A DNA stretch of 64,000 nucleotides from Cerrena zonata (lineage: Eukaryota; Basidiomycota; Agaricomycetes; Polyporales; Cerrenaceae), in NCBI GenBank assembly GCA_038087015.1, contig JASBNA010000045.1, positions 186,001 through 250,000 on the forward strand, written 5' to 3'. This document shows, piece after piece, positions 19,645 through 31,347 of this stretch. Within the stretch, counting starts at the first letter, position 1; each line of letters starts with the position of its first letter. A program made the position numbers and the translations under genes. The notes beneath the pieces were generated by a model. That model made no database searches. It saw only the letters and a list, made by a program, of their open reading frames with translations, and was not told the origin of the DNA.

Positions 19645-20933
19645 ATCTAATATATATTTATATATTTGCAGGTTAGTCTCCAAACTGTAATGTGACCAGT
19701 CGTTTCCATTTTGCAGTCAAATTGTGATCTATCACATTGACTGGTTTTGTAAACTAGTATATAAATGGTATATAAATCTCTCATTAATTCTCCATTACGC
19801 TGTTATTACTTATCTCTCCCCATAATATATTTAATGTAATTTAGCAGCAATTCATCATATTTTCTAATAACATACTAGGTCCAATAGGAGTGTGATTACA
19901 AAGTCATTACCACCAATGCACTCAGCTTAACCAAGTTGCTGTTCCGTCTATTCAAATGCTTATCTCAAACTACTCTGCTGCCTATCCCGCCAGTCTCTTC
20001 AGATAATCAGTAAGTATTGGGGGTTATTGCTGCTACCGAAAAACCGGAAATGGGGGGCCGGGCAACACATCACATGATGTGTCATGTGATGCCCGGATCT
20101 CACAAAAAAAAAGTAATTACATAATCCAAACCACAAAAAAGTTGAACAGTGTGTATTTTAGTGGTTTTTCTAGAGGTGAAAATCCCAACAAAGTCAAATC
20201 GCCCAACCCCAACACCCTTAACAATTTTTTATTAGCATTTCTCAACAATAAAACAAAACAAAAAACAGTTGCAAATTTTGATTTTTGGACCCAACCGTAC
20301 ACGAACACTTTGTATTCGACCTCATGTTCACACCCACACCGACTTGGGTGTTGAGTATTTTCATGCGTGGTTGGGGATAATCTTATCATAATCGATTGTT
20401 CTATGACATTTTATTTTTTTTTTTGGTTTATGTTTGGCAGGATGGGTGTGTGTGTTTATTGCATCGATCGTTGTTGCAGTAGTTTTTTGTAGATGTTTTA
20501 ATTTATTTTTTTTGGATTGTTAGTGATTTTGGAATTTTTTTTTGGTTTTGTTAGAGATTTTTTTTTTTTTCTTAGTGAGTGGTTTTTTTTTTTTTTTGGT
20601 CCCTTAGCATCAGAATATTCAACATTATCCCTGTAAAAATTTTGGATTTTTCAGAGTTGATTTGGTCTTTGTATTTGTATTAAATTATTTCCTGTTTTCT
20701 TTTACTTTCTTCTTTTAACTTTTCTCTTCTTGTTCTTCAATTGAAAACAGATAGTCCAATTCATCATCAGTGAAAATTATACAGTACCACATTTTTAGTA
20801 TAACCTAACTGATTTGTCCAAGATCTGAATTTTCAATTATTAACAAATAACCCCCATTCTTATTTATTTATCATTTTAAAAGGTTTTCAACTTATATTAT
20901 TATTTCCAAATTTACCAAATACAAATTTAACAA
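19645..20933. other. Intergenic region upstream of FAS1
   Basis: About 1.3 kb with no supported gene: the 90-codon frames at 20079-20389 have no family resemblance. A long inverted repeat with two CATGTG/CACATG E-boxes lies at 20058-20096. The proximal half is full of T tracts (near 20411, 20506, 20537, 20560, 20586), which is typical of a strong yeast promoter and leader. TTTGCAGGTT at 19665-19674 matches repeated motifs upstream of BDF1. Confidence 0.6.
20058..20096. promoter_or_regulatory. Long palindrome with E-boxes in the FAS1 promoter
   Basis: CATCACATGA (20068-20077) and TCATGTGATG (20082-20091) form a perfect 10-bp inverted repeat around TGTG. Outside them CCGGGC (20058-20063) is complementary to GCCCGG (20091-20096). 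Each arm carries CACATG/CATGTG, the E-box core bound by Ino2/Ino4-type bHLH factors at lipid genes of S. cerevisiae (CATGTGAAAT), including FAS1. It is ~840 bp from the ATG, so the link to FAS1 control is inferred. Confidence 0.5.
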
Positions 20934-23900
20934 ATGTCAACCACACATCGTCCATTTTCATTGAATCACGGTTCAATAGAACATACTTTATTAGTTCCAA
21001 CTAATATTTTTTTCAATTTTTCTCAATTGAAAGATCAATTCTTAAAAGTTTTACCTGAACCAACTGAAGGTTTTGCTTCAGATGATGAACCTTCATCTCC
21101 TGCTGAATTGGTTGCTAAATTTTTAGGTTTCACTGCTGAATTGGTTGATTCAAATCAAGTTGGTCAATTTGATGAAGTTTTAAAATTAACTTTAAATGAA
21201 TTCGAATCAAGATTTTTATCTAATTCAGATATTCATACTTTTGCTTCAAAATTATTAGCCGATGAAACTTATCCAACTACCCATTATAAAATTAAACAAG
21301 TTATTAAAAATTATTTTAATGCTTTAATTAATTCAAATACTAAAATTGAAAAATCAAAATCTGATTTGTTATCAAATGATTTAAGTTCAATTTATGCTAT
21401 ATTTGGTGGTCAAGGTAATACTGATGATTATTTTGAAGAATTAAGAGAATTATATCAAATGTATAATGGTTTAATTTCAAATCTAATCAATAAAATTGCT
21501 ACTCAATTAAATCATTTAGTTAAAACTACTGAAAACGTTGATAAAATTTATACTCAAGGTTTTGATATTTTAAATTGGTTAAAAAATCCCGAAAAAACTC
21601 CAGATCAAGATTATTTATTAAGTGTTCCTGTTTCTTGTCCTTTAATTTGTGTTATACAATTATGTCATTACACTGTCACTTGTAAAACTTTAGGTTACAC
21701 TCCTGGTGAATTTAGATCTTATTTATCTGGTTCCACTGGTCACTCTCAAGGTTTAGTTACTGCTATTGCTATTGCTTCTTCTGATTCTTGGGATAATTTC
21801 TTTGAAAATTCTTTAAAAGCTATTTCTTTATTATTCTTTATTGGTTCAAGATGTTTAATCACTTATCCAAGAACTACTTTACCTCCAACCATGTTACAAG
21901 ATTCTTTAGAAAATGGTGAAGGTAGACCATCTCCAATGTTATCAATTAGAGATTTATCAGTTGATCAAGTTAATGATTTCATTAATCAAACTAATAAACA
22001 TTTACCAAATGATAAACATGTTGCTATCTCTTTGATTAATGGTGCTAGAAATTTGGTTGTTTCTGGTCCTCCAGAATCATTATATGGTTTAAACTTATCT
22101 TTAAGAAATAAGAAAGCTCCTTCAGGTTTAGATCAAGCAAGAATCCCTCATTCTGAAAGAAAATTAAAATTTTCAAATCGTTTCTTACCAATTTTTGCAC
22201 CATTCCATTCTCACTTATTATCTGATGCTACTGATTTAATTTTAAATGATTTGGAAGCTAATAACTTATCTTTTAATGAAACAGAAATTAAAATTCCAGT
22301 TTTCGATACTTTCAATGGTGACAACTTCCAAAATGGTGTCAAACTGGAATCTGTTATTGAAAGAGTTACTAAATGTATCACTCAATTACCTGTCAATTGG
22401 GAATTAGCTACTAACTTCAAATCAACTCACTTATTAGATTTTGGTCCAGGTGGTGTTTCTGGTTTAGGGGTTTTAACTCATAGAAATAAAGAAGGTACTG
22501 GTTCAAGAATTATTATTGCTGGTAGCTTGGATGTTCAAAATTCTGATGATGAATATGGTTTCAAACAAGAAATCTTTAATAAATCTCCAAATTCAATTAA
22601 ATGGGCTCCAAATTGGTTGAAAGAATTTAGTCCAAAATTAGTCAAAACCTCTAATGATAAGGTTTTCGTTGATACTAAATTCTCAAGATTATTAGGTAGA
22701 GCTCCTTTAATGGTTCCTGGTATGACTCCATCTACAGTTAATCCAGATATTGTTGCTGCTACTATTAATGCTGGTTATCACATTGAATTAGCTGGTGGTG
22801 GTTACTTCAGTGGTCCTCATATGGAAAATGCTTTGAAAAAAGTTGTTGAAAAAATTACTCCAGGTTCTGGTATTGGTATTAATTTGATTTATGTTAATCC
22901 AAGAATGTTACAATGGGGTATTCCTTTAATCAAAGAATTAAGAGAAAGAAATTTCCCAATTCAATCAATGACTATTGGTGCTGGTGTTCCTTCTTTAGAA
23001 GTTGCTACTGAATATATCGAAACTTTAGGTTTAACTCACTTGGGTTTGAAGCCTGGTTCAATTGATGCCATTAGTCAAGTTATCTCAATTGCCAAAGCTC
23101 ATCCTAACTTTCCAATTGTTTTGCAATGGACTGGTGGTAGAGGTGGTGGTCATCACTCTTTTGAAGATTTCAACCAACCTATTTTACAAATGTATTCTAA
23201 AATTAGAAGATGCTCAAACATTATTTTAATTGCTGGTTCTGGTTTTGGTTCAGATGAAGATACTTATCCATACTTAACTGGTTCTTGGTCTTCTGAATTC
23301 AATTATCCTCCAATGCCTTTCGATGGTGTCTTATTTGGTTCTCGTGTTATGACTGCTAAAGAAGCTCATACTTCTTTGGATGCTAAAAAGGCTATTGCCA
23401 GCTGTACTGGTGTTCCAGATTCTCAATGGGAAAACACTTATAAAAAGCCAACTGGTGGTATTATTACTGTTAGATCTGAAATGGGTGAACCAATTCATAA
23501 AATTGCTACCAGAGGTGTTATGTTCTGGAAAGAATTGGATGAAACCATTTTCAATTTACCAAAGAATAAACTCTTAGATGCTTTGAATAAAAAGAAGGAT
23601 TACATCATTAATAGATTAAACAAAGATTTCCAAAAACCTTGGTTTGCTAAAAATGCTACTGGTGTTTGTGATTTACAAGATATGACTTATCAAGAAGTTG
23701 CTAATAGATTAATTGAATTAATGTATGTTAAAAAATCTGAAAGATGGATTGATGTATCTTTAAGAAATTTCTTTGGTGATTATTTAAGAAGAGTTGAAGA
23801 AAGATTCACTACTTCTGAAGGTTCTGAATCTTTACTTCAAAACTATAATGTTTTGGCTTCTAATCCTCAATCTTTCTCTGATAAATTCTTTGACAAATTC

Positions 23901-26900
23901 CCATTAGCCAAAGAACAATTAATCAACGAAGAAGATTGTGATTACTTCTTAATGTGCTGCTCCAGACCAACTCAGAAACCAGCTCCTTTTGTTCCAGTGT
24001 TGAATGAAACTTTCGAATTCTTCTTCAAAAAGATTCTTTATGGCAATCTGAAGATTTGGAAGCTGTTGTTGACGAAGATGTTCAAAGAACCTGTATTTTG
24101 CACGGTCCTGTCGCTGCTCAATTTACTAATGAAATCAATGAGCCAATTAAAGATATTTTAGATTCTATTCACGATGGTCACATTGCAAGATTAATTAAAG
24201 ATGAATATGCTGGTGATGAATCTAAGATTCCAGTTGTTGAATACTTCGGTGGCCAACAACCTACTGCTATTGCTGCTTCTGCTTCGGATGAAATCACTGA
24301 TGACGTCCGTGTCTTCAAAGTTGGTGCTGGTGAAACTATTTCCAAAGCTCAATGGTTACAAAAATTAGCTGGTGACAAAATCAATTGGTTACATGCTTTC
24401 ATCACCACTGCTAGAATTGTTCAAGGCTCAAACCATGCTCCTAATTCAACTCAAGATATTTTATCTCCAGTTCCTAACTCAGTCACTAAGATTGAATATC
24501 CAAATGTTTCTTCTAAAACTAAGTTAACTGTTTTCGAATCTGTTCAAGGAGATTTAAAACCAGTCGCTGAAATCAAATTAGTTAAAGAAAACATTATTGA
24601 ATTATCTTTAATTGAACATAGAACTGCTGATGGAAAACCTGTTGCTTTACCATTCTTGTATAAATACAATCCAAATGATGGTTTTGCTCCAATCTTAGAA
24701 GTCATGGAAGGTAGAAATGATAGAATCAAAGAATTTTACTGGAAATTATGGTTTGGTCATAACTATCCTGTCGACTTTGACATTGATGTTCAAAAAACTA
24801 TTATTGGTGACGAAATCACTATTACCTCTCAAGATATTGCTGAATTCACTCATGCTATTGGTAACAAATGTGAGGCTTTTGTTTCTAGACCTGGTAAAGA
24901 AACTTTGGCTCCAATGGATTTTGCTATTGTTATTGGTTGGAAAGCTATTATGAAAGCTATTTTCCCAAAGACTGTTGATGGTGATTTATTGAAATTGGTT
25001 CACATGTCTAATGGTTATAGAATGATTCCTGGTGCTGAACCTTTGAAAAAAGGTGACGTTGTTAGCTCAAGTGCTGAAATCAAGGCTGTTATTAATCAAG
25101 CTTCTGGTAAATTGGTTGAAGTTATTGGTACCATCTCTAGAGATGATAAACCTGTTATGGAAGTTACTTCTCAATTCTTATACAGAGGTGACTACAACGA
25201 TTATGAAAACACCTTCCAAAAGGTTACTGAAAATCCAGTTCAAGTTCATATCAAAAACTCTAAAGACTTAGCTATTTTAAGATCTAAAGAATGGTTCCAC
25301 TTGGAGAAAGAAATTGAATTATTGAACCAAACTTTAACTTTCAGATGTGAATCAACCTATCATTTCAAGAGTGCTGATATTTATTCTTCCATCAAAACCA
25401 ATGGTCAAGTCTTCTTAGAATTACCAACTAAAGAAATCATCCAAGTTGGTTCTGTTGATTATGAAGCTGGTAAATCTTATGGTAATCCAGTTACTGATTA
25501 CTTGACTAGAAATGGTAATACTATTGAACAAGCTGTTACTTTTGAAAATGCTATTCCAATTTCTTCTGGTGAAGAATTGACTTCTAAAGCTCCAGGTACT
25601 AATGAACCATATGCTAAAGTTTCTGGTGATTACAATCCTATTCATGTTTCAAGAGTTTTTGCTGCTTATGCTAAATTACCAGGTACCATTACTCATGGTA
25701 TGTACTCATCTGGTTCCATTAGATCATTAGTTGAAGAATGGGCTGCTAATAATGTTGCTTCTAGAGTTAGAGCTTTCGATGTGACATTCACTGGTATGGT
25801 CTTACCAAATGATACCTTACAAACTACTTTGGAACATGTTGGTATGATCAATGGTCGTAAGATCATCAAGATTGAAACAAAGAATGTTGAAACTGAGTTA
25901 ACTGTTTTATCTGGTGAAGCTGAAATTGACCAACCAATCACTACTTATGTTTTTACTGGTCAAGGTTCTCAAGAACAAGGTATGGGTATGGACTTATACA
26001 ATAGTTCTGAAGTTGCTCGTGATGTTTGGGATAGAGCTGATCGTCATTTTGTTGATAATTATGGTTTCTCTATTCTTGACATCGTTAAGAATAATCCAAA
26101 TGAATTAATCATTCACTTCGGTGGTGCTAAAGGTAGAAAGATCAGAGACAATTACATGGGTATGATGTTCGAAACTATTTCTGAAGATGGTTCCATTAGA
26201 TCTGAAAAAATCTTCAAAGATATCGATCATACTACTACTTCTCATACTTTTGTTTCTCCAACTGGTTTGTTATCTGCTACTCAATTCACTCAACCTGCTT
26301 TAACTTTAATGGAAAAAGCATCTTACGAAGATATCAAATCTAAGGGTTTGGTTCCTAGTGAAATCATGTTTGCTGGTCATTCTTTGGGTGAATACTCTGC
26401 TTTATCTTCCTTAGCTAACGTTATGCCAATCGAATCATTAGTCGATGTTGTTTTCTATAGAGGTATGACTATGCAAGTTGCCGTTCCAAGAGATGATCAA
26501 GGAAGATCTAACTATGGTATGTGTGCTGTTAACCCTGCCAGAGTTAACCCAACCTTCAACGATTCCGCTTTAAGATTTGTTGTTGATGAAGTTGCTGAAA
26601 AGACTGGCTGGTTATTAGAAATTGTTAATTACAATGTTGAAAATGCCCAATATGTTACAGCTGGTGATTTGAGAGCTTTAGACACTTTGACCAATGTCTT
26701 GAATGTTATCAAATTGAATAAGATTGACATTGTCAAATTACAAGCTACTCTTTCCTTAGATCAAGTCAGAGAACACTTGAAGGAAATTATAACTGAAGTA
26801 TCTGCTCAATCTGTCGCTAAACCACAACCTATTGACTTACAAAGAGGTTTTGCTGTTATTCCATTGAAGGGTATTTCTGTTCCTTTCCACTCTTCTTACT

Positions 26901-27115
26901 TGATGTCTGGTGTTAAACCATTCCAAAGATTCTTATGTAAAAAGATTCCAAAATCATCTGTTAAACCAAATGACTTAATTGGTAAATACATTCCTAACTT
27001 AACTGCTAAGCCATTTGAAATCACTAAGGAATATTTCCAAGAAGTTTACAACTTAACTAAATCAGAAAAAATTTTAAGCATCATTAACAATTGGGAATCC
27101 TATGAATCAGCTTAA
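20934..27115 (+). CDS. FAS1: Fatty acid synthase subunit beta, one frameshift
   Basis: Beta chain of the cytosolic type I fatty acid synthase. Domains in order: acetyltransferase with GHSQG (Ser271); enoyl reductase beginning near [15 protein letters not shown] (~residue 585); dehydratase with MaoC-like [19 protein letters not shown]; malonyl/palmitoyl transferase with GHSLG (Ser ~1817 after repair). ATG at 20934. The frame is split: reading from the start runs into a short out-of-frame tail ending at 24161, while the downstream half continues in another frame. The A run at 24027-24031 has five A; one more restores [17 protein letters not shown] and a 2,060-residue protein (S. cerevisiae ~2,051). 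FAS1 is essential without added fatty acids, so a one-base sequence error is the simplest reading. Codons are strongly biased to abundant-tRNA forms, as in highly expressed genes. Confidence 0.95.
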
Positions 27116-27531
27116 GTTATTCATATCTCATAATAATCTTTTTCCAATATAATTTTATTTTCTTCTTATCTGTTTTCTTTTTTACATATGATTCAAATAT
27201 TTTTGGATCTTATTTGTTCATATATTCTATTTGGGGTTCTAATTTCAAAAATGGATTTCTGAATTATTTTTAGGTACGTGGTACTATCTGAATATTAATT
27301 CTATCCATTTGATTTTATTTAAATACTTATATAGGCTTTCAATAATATAATTATTAATATAATTTTATTCTGTAGCTATCAGAGTTATTAAATATTCTTT
27401 TTTTTTTCTATAAGCTACTACTATTCATTACAAGTCGTTGAGGCAAATTTCTATTAAATCAAAGTTAAGTACAAGCATTAATAAATAAAATAAAAAAGAA
27501 GCTTTACAAATGAAGAGAAAATAAAAACCTA
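27116..27531. other. Convergent intergenic region FAS1 / VIP1
   Basis: 416 bp between two convergent stop codons. AT-rich, with T-rich tracts (near 27164-27184 and 27397-27410) and ATATAA elements suitable for 3'-end formation on both strands. No gene or repeat seen. Confidence 0.55.
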
Positions 27532-30500
27532 TTAAATTCCAGTGGCCAAGGGACTTGAGATATTCACAGGAGTAAACTTTTTTGGTAATGAAACTCTTGT
27601 GAATCTTGATTTCAATCTTTGAGTGACCAAATCCATATCAAGATGTCTTGTCAAGCTAATACGAGGAATACAGCCAATGTAGTGGTCATCATCCAATTGA
27701 ACATCCAAAGGATCCTGAGTATGACAGCCAGGTGACAAAGACAACCTAATGGAGTGTTTTTTACCAGTTGGACTATTTGCATCACCAGACTCGTATAATT
27801 CGAATACAATTTGTGACAAATAGTCCAATTCAGGTAAAGCATTTCTTGCAATTTTCATTGGTATTTGAGATTCGTAAATGACATTTAATAAGGTGTAGAT
27901 ATGTGATTCTTTAGTGAAATAGTTAACAACGGCAGCGGTGTCGTGTTTCTTCATATCCTGAATGTCAGAAAGGATTTGTTTAGCCAATGGTAACGAAGTC
28001 AACAATCCAATATCAAGCTTTTCTTCATCTTTGATACCATATTCTTGTGGACATATGAAATCAAATAAAACCTTGGATAACCTATACAATTCTCTCAATC
28101 TAGCAAATGTAGGATGGTCAAATGGATTATCTGATGAGTTTTTAGAGCCGGAAGTCTTTTTATGAGTATTTGAATCATTATTTGAGGAAGAATCATTAAT
28201 TGTGGAAGTAGCATCCTTCAAAACCCAACCTAAGGAACCAGCAGAGATTGGAGTACTAGAAGATGTAATACTAGCCAAGTTATTGGTGGAATTAGAGCCA
28301 GAATGAGTAGAGCTGTTGTTTCCAGAGGTGGTCGTTGATTCATTAGGAATCTTAAAATTGTTCATTGCTAAAATATTGATTGGATATTCGCTGACTAAAC
28401 CTGAAGAATTGATAGTGTTACCACAAGTTTCACTCAATTTAGAAATCAAAGCTTCATCGTTTGGGTCAAACGAAAAGACCCGTTGCAAAAATTGACGGTT
28501 GTGCAAAGCATCATATTTCATTGTATCGTACAATTCTGAAATCTTGGAAGGATGAGTTTTCTCAACAGTTGTAAATTCTTGAAATAATTTATCCCATCTT
28601 TCTTTGAACAACATTGGATCTTCACCACAGCACCATGATTTTTGAAATTCTTCAACATCGTATTTATCGAAATTATACTGCATGATTTGCTGATGGAAAT
28701 TCATTAATTCGCAGACTCTTTTAATGACAACAAAAGGTTCTGGCATTTTCGGTGGCCAGGTAAATTGGGGAGGAGCTTCAGCACCTTGTCTTAACAAGGG
28801 CTTTAACTTCTTTTTAACTTTATCCATTAAATCTTTAGCAGCGTTTGAATCATCCAACAAATCTTTCCTGATGATAAGAAAGTCATCTGGTAATGTTTCA
28901 TGCTCTTTCTCTAAACCTAGTAATGCCATTGTTGATAATTGAGCACTAGTAATCACTCTTCTTTCAGAAGAAGTGAAAACTTTAACATCTTGCAAGGCAT
29001 TTCTGTTTAACAATTTAATGTTCTGTCTGAGCTGTTCACCAACATCACTAGCTTGATGTTTGGCAGAATGAGTCGGTTCACCACCCCATTTCAAGATCAA
29101 TTGAACTTTTTCTACTACTTCGGGATTTTCTTTATTCAAGGCAGGCTTCAATTGAATTTTTGTACCAGGGAAATTCATTTTCTTCTCTAACGCACCTCTT
29201 AATTGTTTTAATTTTTTCAAATCTTCCAATTCTTTTTCATAAGCGATTTTCACAGTTTCTAGAACCACTTGCAAATCAGGCACTGCACGGATAATAACTT
29301 CTTCTTTATGACCTTTCAATAGAGAAATGAAAAGAGGAGATCTAAAAGAATACTTGAACTTTTGTTTTGGGGTACGATCGGCATGTCTGATAACTGAAAC
29401 CAAACCTTTAAAGACCCATTTCTGTTCCTTTTCTTCGAATTGACTTTTATGTAATAATTGGGACAGACGAGGGATTTTAGTTTTTAATAAATCACGAGAC
29501 TTTTTGGCTTCAATGAAAAGGTTTCTTAAAATCGAAGCACAAGAGTCATAGTATTCATTATTGTCTTTGACAAAAGAAAACCCATTGACATCAATGACGT
29601 AAGATTCTCCATTAACTCTCAATAAGTCGAAGCCACAAATGGTTTGTTTGAAAATTTTACTAACATTTTGAGCCATCGTAGTTTCATGTTCTGATAATTC
29701 AGTGATGAATCTAATTTCTTTACCATGGGTATTACGTCTAACGATACCATCAACGACCGGAGATTTACGAGTTTCTGCGTGACAAAAGTTAGGACCAACA
29801 GTATAGGCTTTGACGTCTTCAAAATTATCAGTATCCATGAATTTTTCATATATGAAAGAACCTTCAGTCCTGGGAGTAGTTAATTCAGGATCGAATTCAG
29901 AGGATTTATTACCAATTTTACGGAATAAACGACGACCACCTCCACCGGTTGATTTTGGATAATAGATATACACATTATGGTCTTCACCATCAACTGGTTT
30001 TTCAACAAAAGGTTTTTTCATAATTTCACCTTCCACACATAAGGTATCATCGTCCAACATCTCCCAATTCGGCTCCAGTTGGTTAGTTAATTTATGTAAT
30101 TGATGTTCAGTCATACCAACTTCTTTCAATTTATCCCATAATTGATTATCGAGATGAGGACCACCATCTCTGCTAATTTCCAATCTTTGAGGAGTAGGAA
30201 CATTTGCATGATTAAGTATTGATAAAACCAATCTTCTATCCCATAAACATTTTTGAAGTACCAAATCATTAATAATATAGGGTTTACGATAATTAACATA
30301 AGAAATTGCCTTATCTAAAGGAAACCCAGTTGAGAAAAAACTAACCAAAAAGTCACAAGTAGGCCAATTTTCAATTGATTCATCTAGTATGACTTTATCA
30401 CCAAAAATAATCGTTTCAAACTCACCATTTTCGATTAATCGATTTAAAATTCTTCTACAAGGTTTTGACATAACTTTAGCATCCATTGCGCAAACACCAA

Positions 30501-31110
30501 TCTTACCAATTTTAGGTAAAGCCGGACCTTCTGGTTCTTTATGAATTGAAATTGATTTTCTTGAAGTATTTGAAGAATTTGAAATAGTTTTATGTAATTT
30601 GGATAAACTATTATAACCATTATCAGGGATGAAAGTCGTTGAAGAAGACAATGAATTAGCTCTTGAATTTGATTTCGCTTTCAAACTAGCTTCATTTGTT
30701 GTTAAATTATCAGCAGTTAATGCGTTTTGATTCTCGTTAGGAGAAAGATAATTTGATGAATCACCTAAACTGATTGAAGTCCCTGGGGATGGACCCGAAG
30801 GAGTTGGCGCAGCGGTATTTGGAGAAGTATTTAACTTATTACTAATACCATCTTTTGATTCTTCAGCACTGGTTTTAGGAGCAAAACTTTCCAACATTGG
30901 TGCTAATGAAGCAATTGCCTTTTCTGTTGCTGGTGAACTTGAACTTAAATCCGCAGCAGTGGAAGAAGAATCGGCATCATTCTTAATAGTTAAACGATCA
31001 ACGTCATCATCATCAGCCCCATTTTTATCCTCATCTTTATCCAAAAATTGTCCTGGAGGATGCTCATCGATAACCGAATATTTAGACGCTGATAATGATA
31101 ATGGTGACAT
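27532..31110 (-). CDS. VIP1: Inositol pyrophosphate synthase Vip1 (PPIP5K)
   Basis: Bifunctional kinase/phosphatase that makes and removes the 1-position pyrophosphate of InsP6/InsP7, a phosphate-status signal. The ATP-grasp kinase starts near residue 199 (KIGVCAMDAKVMSKPCRR) and includes FDLLRVNGESYVIDVNGFSF. The histidine-acid-phosphatase-like domain begins near 575 (VSVIRHADRTPKQKFK) and carries a Ser/Asn/Thr-rich insertion near residues 930-1000. I start at the first ATG in frame (complement of 31108-31110), giving 1,192 residues (S. cerevisiae ~1,146). The frame stays open 79 codons further upstream with no ATG. An ATG in another frame at complement 31301-31303 would join after loss of one base, so the true N-terminus may be longer. 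Confidence 0.93.
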   Translation of the reverse strand: MSPLSLSASKYSVIDEHPPGQFLDKDEDKNGADDDDVDRLTIKNDADSSSTAADLSSSSPATEKAIASLAPMLESFAPKTSAEESKDGISNKLNTSPNTAAPTPSGPSPGTSISLGDSSNYLSPNENQNALTADNLTTNEASLKAKSNSRANSLSSSTTFIPDNGYNSLSKLHKTISNSSNTSRKSISIHKEPEGPALPKIGKIGVCAMDAKVMSKPCRRILNRLIENGEFETIIFGDKVILDESIENWPTCDFLVSFFSTGFPLDKAISYVNYRKPYIINDLVLQKCLWDRRLVLSILNHANVPTPQRLEISRDGGPHLDNQLWDKLKEVGMTEHQLHKLTNQLEPNWEMLDDDTLCVEGEIMKKPFVEKPVDGEDHNVYIYYPKSTGGGGRRLFRKIGNKSSEFDPELTTPRTEGSFIYEKFMDTDNFEDVKAYTVGPNFCHAETRKSPVVDGIVRRNTHGKEIRFITELSEHETTMAQNVSKIFKQTICGFDLLRVNGESYVIDVNGFSFVKDNNEYYDSCASILRNLFIEAKKSRDLLKTKIPRLSQLLHKSQFEEKEQKWVFKGLVSVIRHADRTPKQKFKYSFRSPLFISLLKGHKEEVIIRAVPDLQVVLETVKIAYEKELEDLKKLKQLRGALEKKMNFPGTKIQLKPALNKENPEVVEKVQLILKWGGEPTHSAKHQASDVGEQLRQNIKLLNRNALQDVKVFTSSERRVITSAQLSTMALLGLEKEHETLPDDFLIIRKDLLDDSNAAKDLMDKVKKKLKPLLRQGAEAPPQFTWPPKMPEPFVVIKRVCELMNFHQQIMQYNFDKYDVEEFQKSWCCGEDPMLFKERWDKLFQEFTTVEKTHPSKISELYDTMKYDALHNRQFLQRVFSFDPNDEALISKLSETCGNTINSSGLVSEYPINILAMNNFKIPNESTTTSGNNSSTHSGSNSTNNLASITSSSTPISAGSLGWVLKDATSTINDSSSNNDSNTHKKTSGSKNSSDNPFDHPTFARLRELYRLSKVLFDFICPQEYGIKDEEKLDIGLLTSLPLAKQILSDIQDMKKHDTAAVVNYFTKESHIYTLLNVIYESQIPMKIARNALPELDYLSQIVFELYESGDANSPTGKKHSIRLSLSPGCHTQDPLDVQLDDDHYIGCIPRISLTRHLDMDLVTQRLKSRFTRVSLPKKFTPVNISSPLATGI

Positions 31111-31347
31111 TGGTTGACTTATTTTATGTTGTAAGGACAGTCCAATCAGCGGCCTCTTGGATGGAGTACTGGACGTATTATTACTAGAAGGAATAGACTC
31201 CGAACTTGGTGGATTCTTAGTATTATCCAAAGCAGTCAACTGATGGTATTGGAATCGGTAACGATTTATCTTTGCCCGGCAATTGATCACTATTTCCAGG
31301 CATCTTGGTCTAATTAATTCAACTTTATACAACCGTGGGTTGGCCAA

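Noticed and set aside
24027..24161. Programmed ribosomal frameshift in FAS1
   Set aside because: Only a plain five-A run; no slippery heptamer plus structure, and Fas1 is not known to use frameshifting. Similar breaks in SMC4 and CSF1 point to sequence error.
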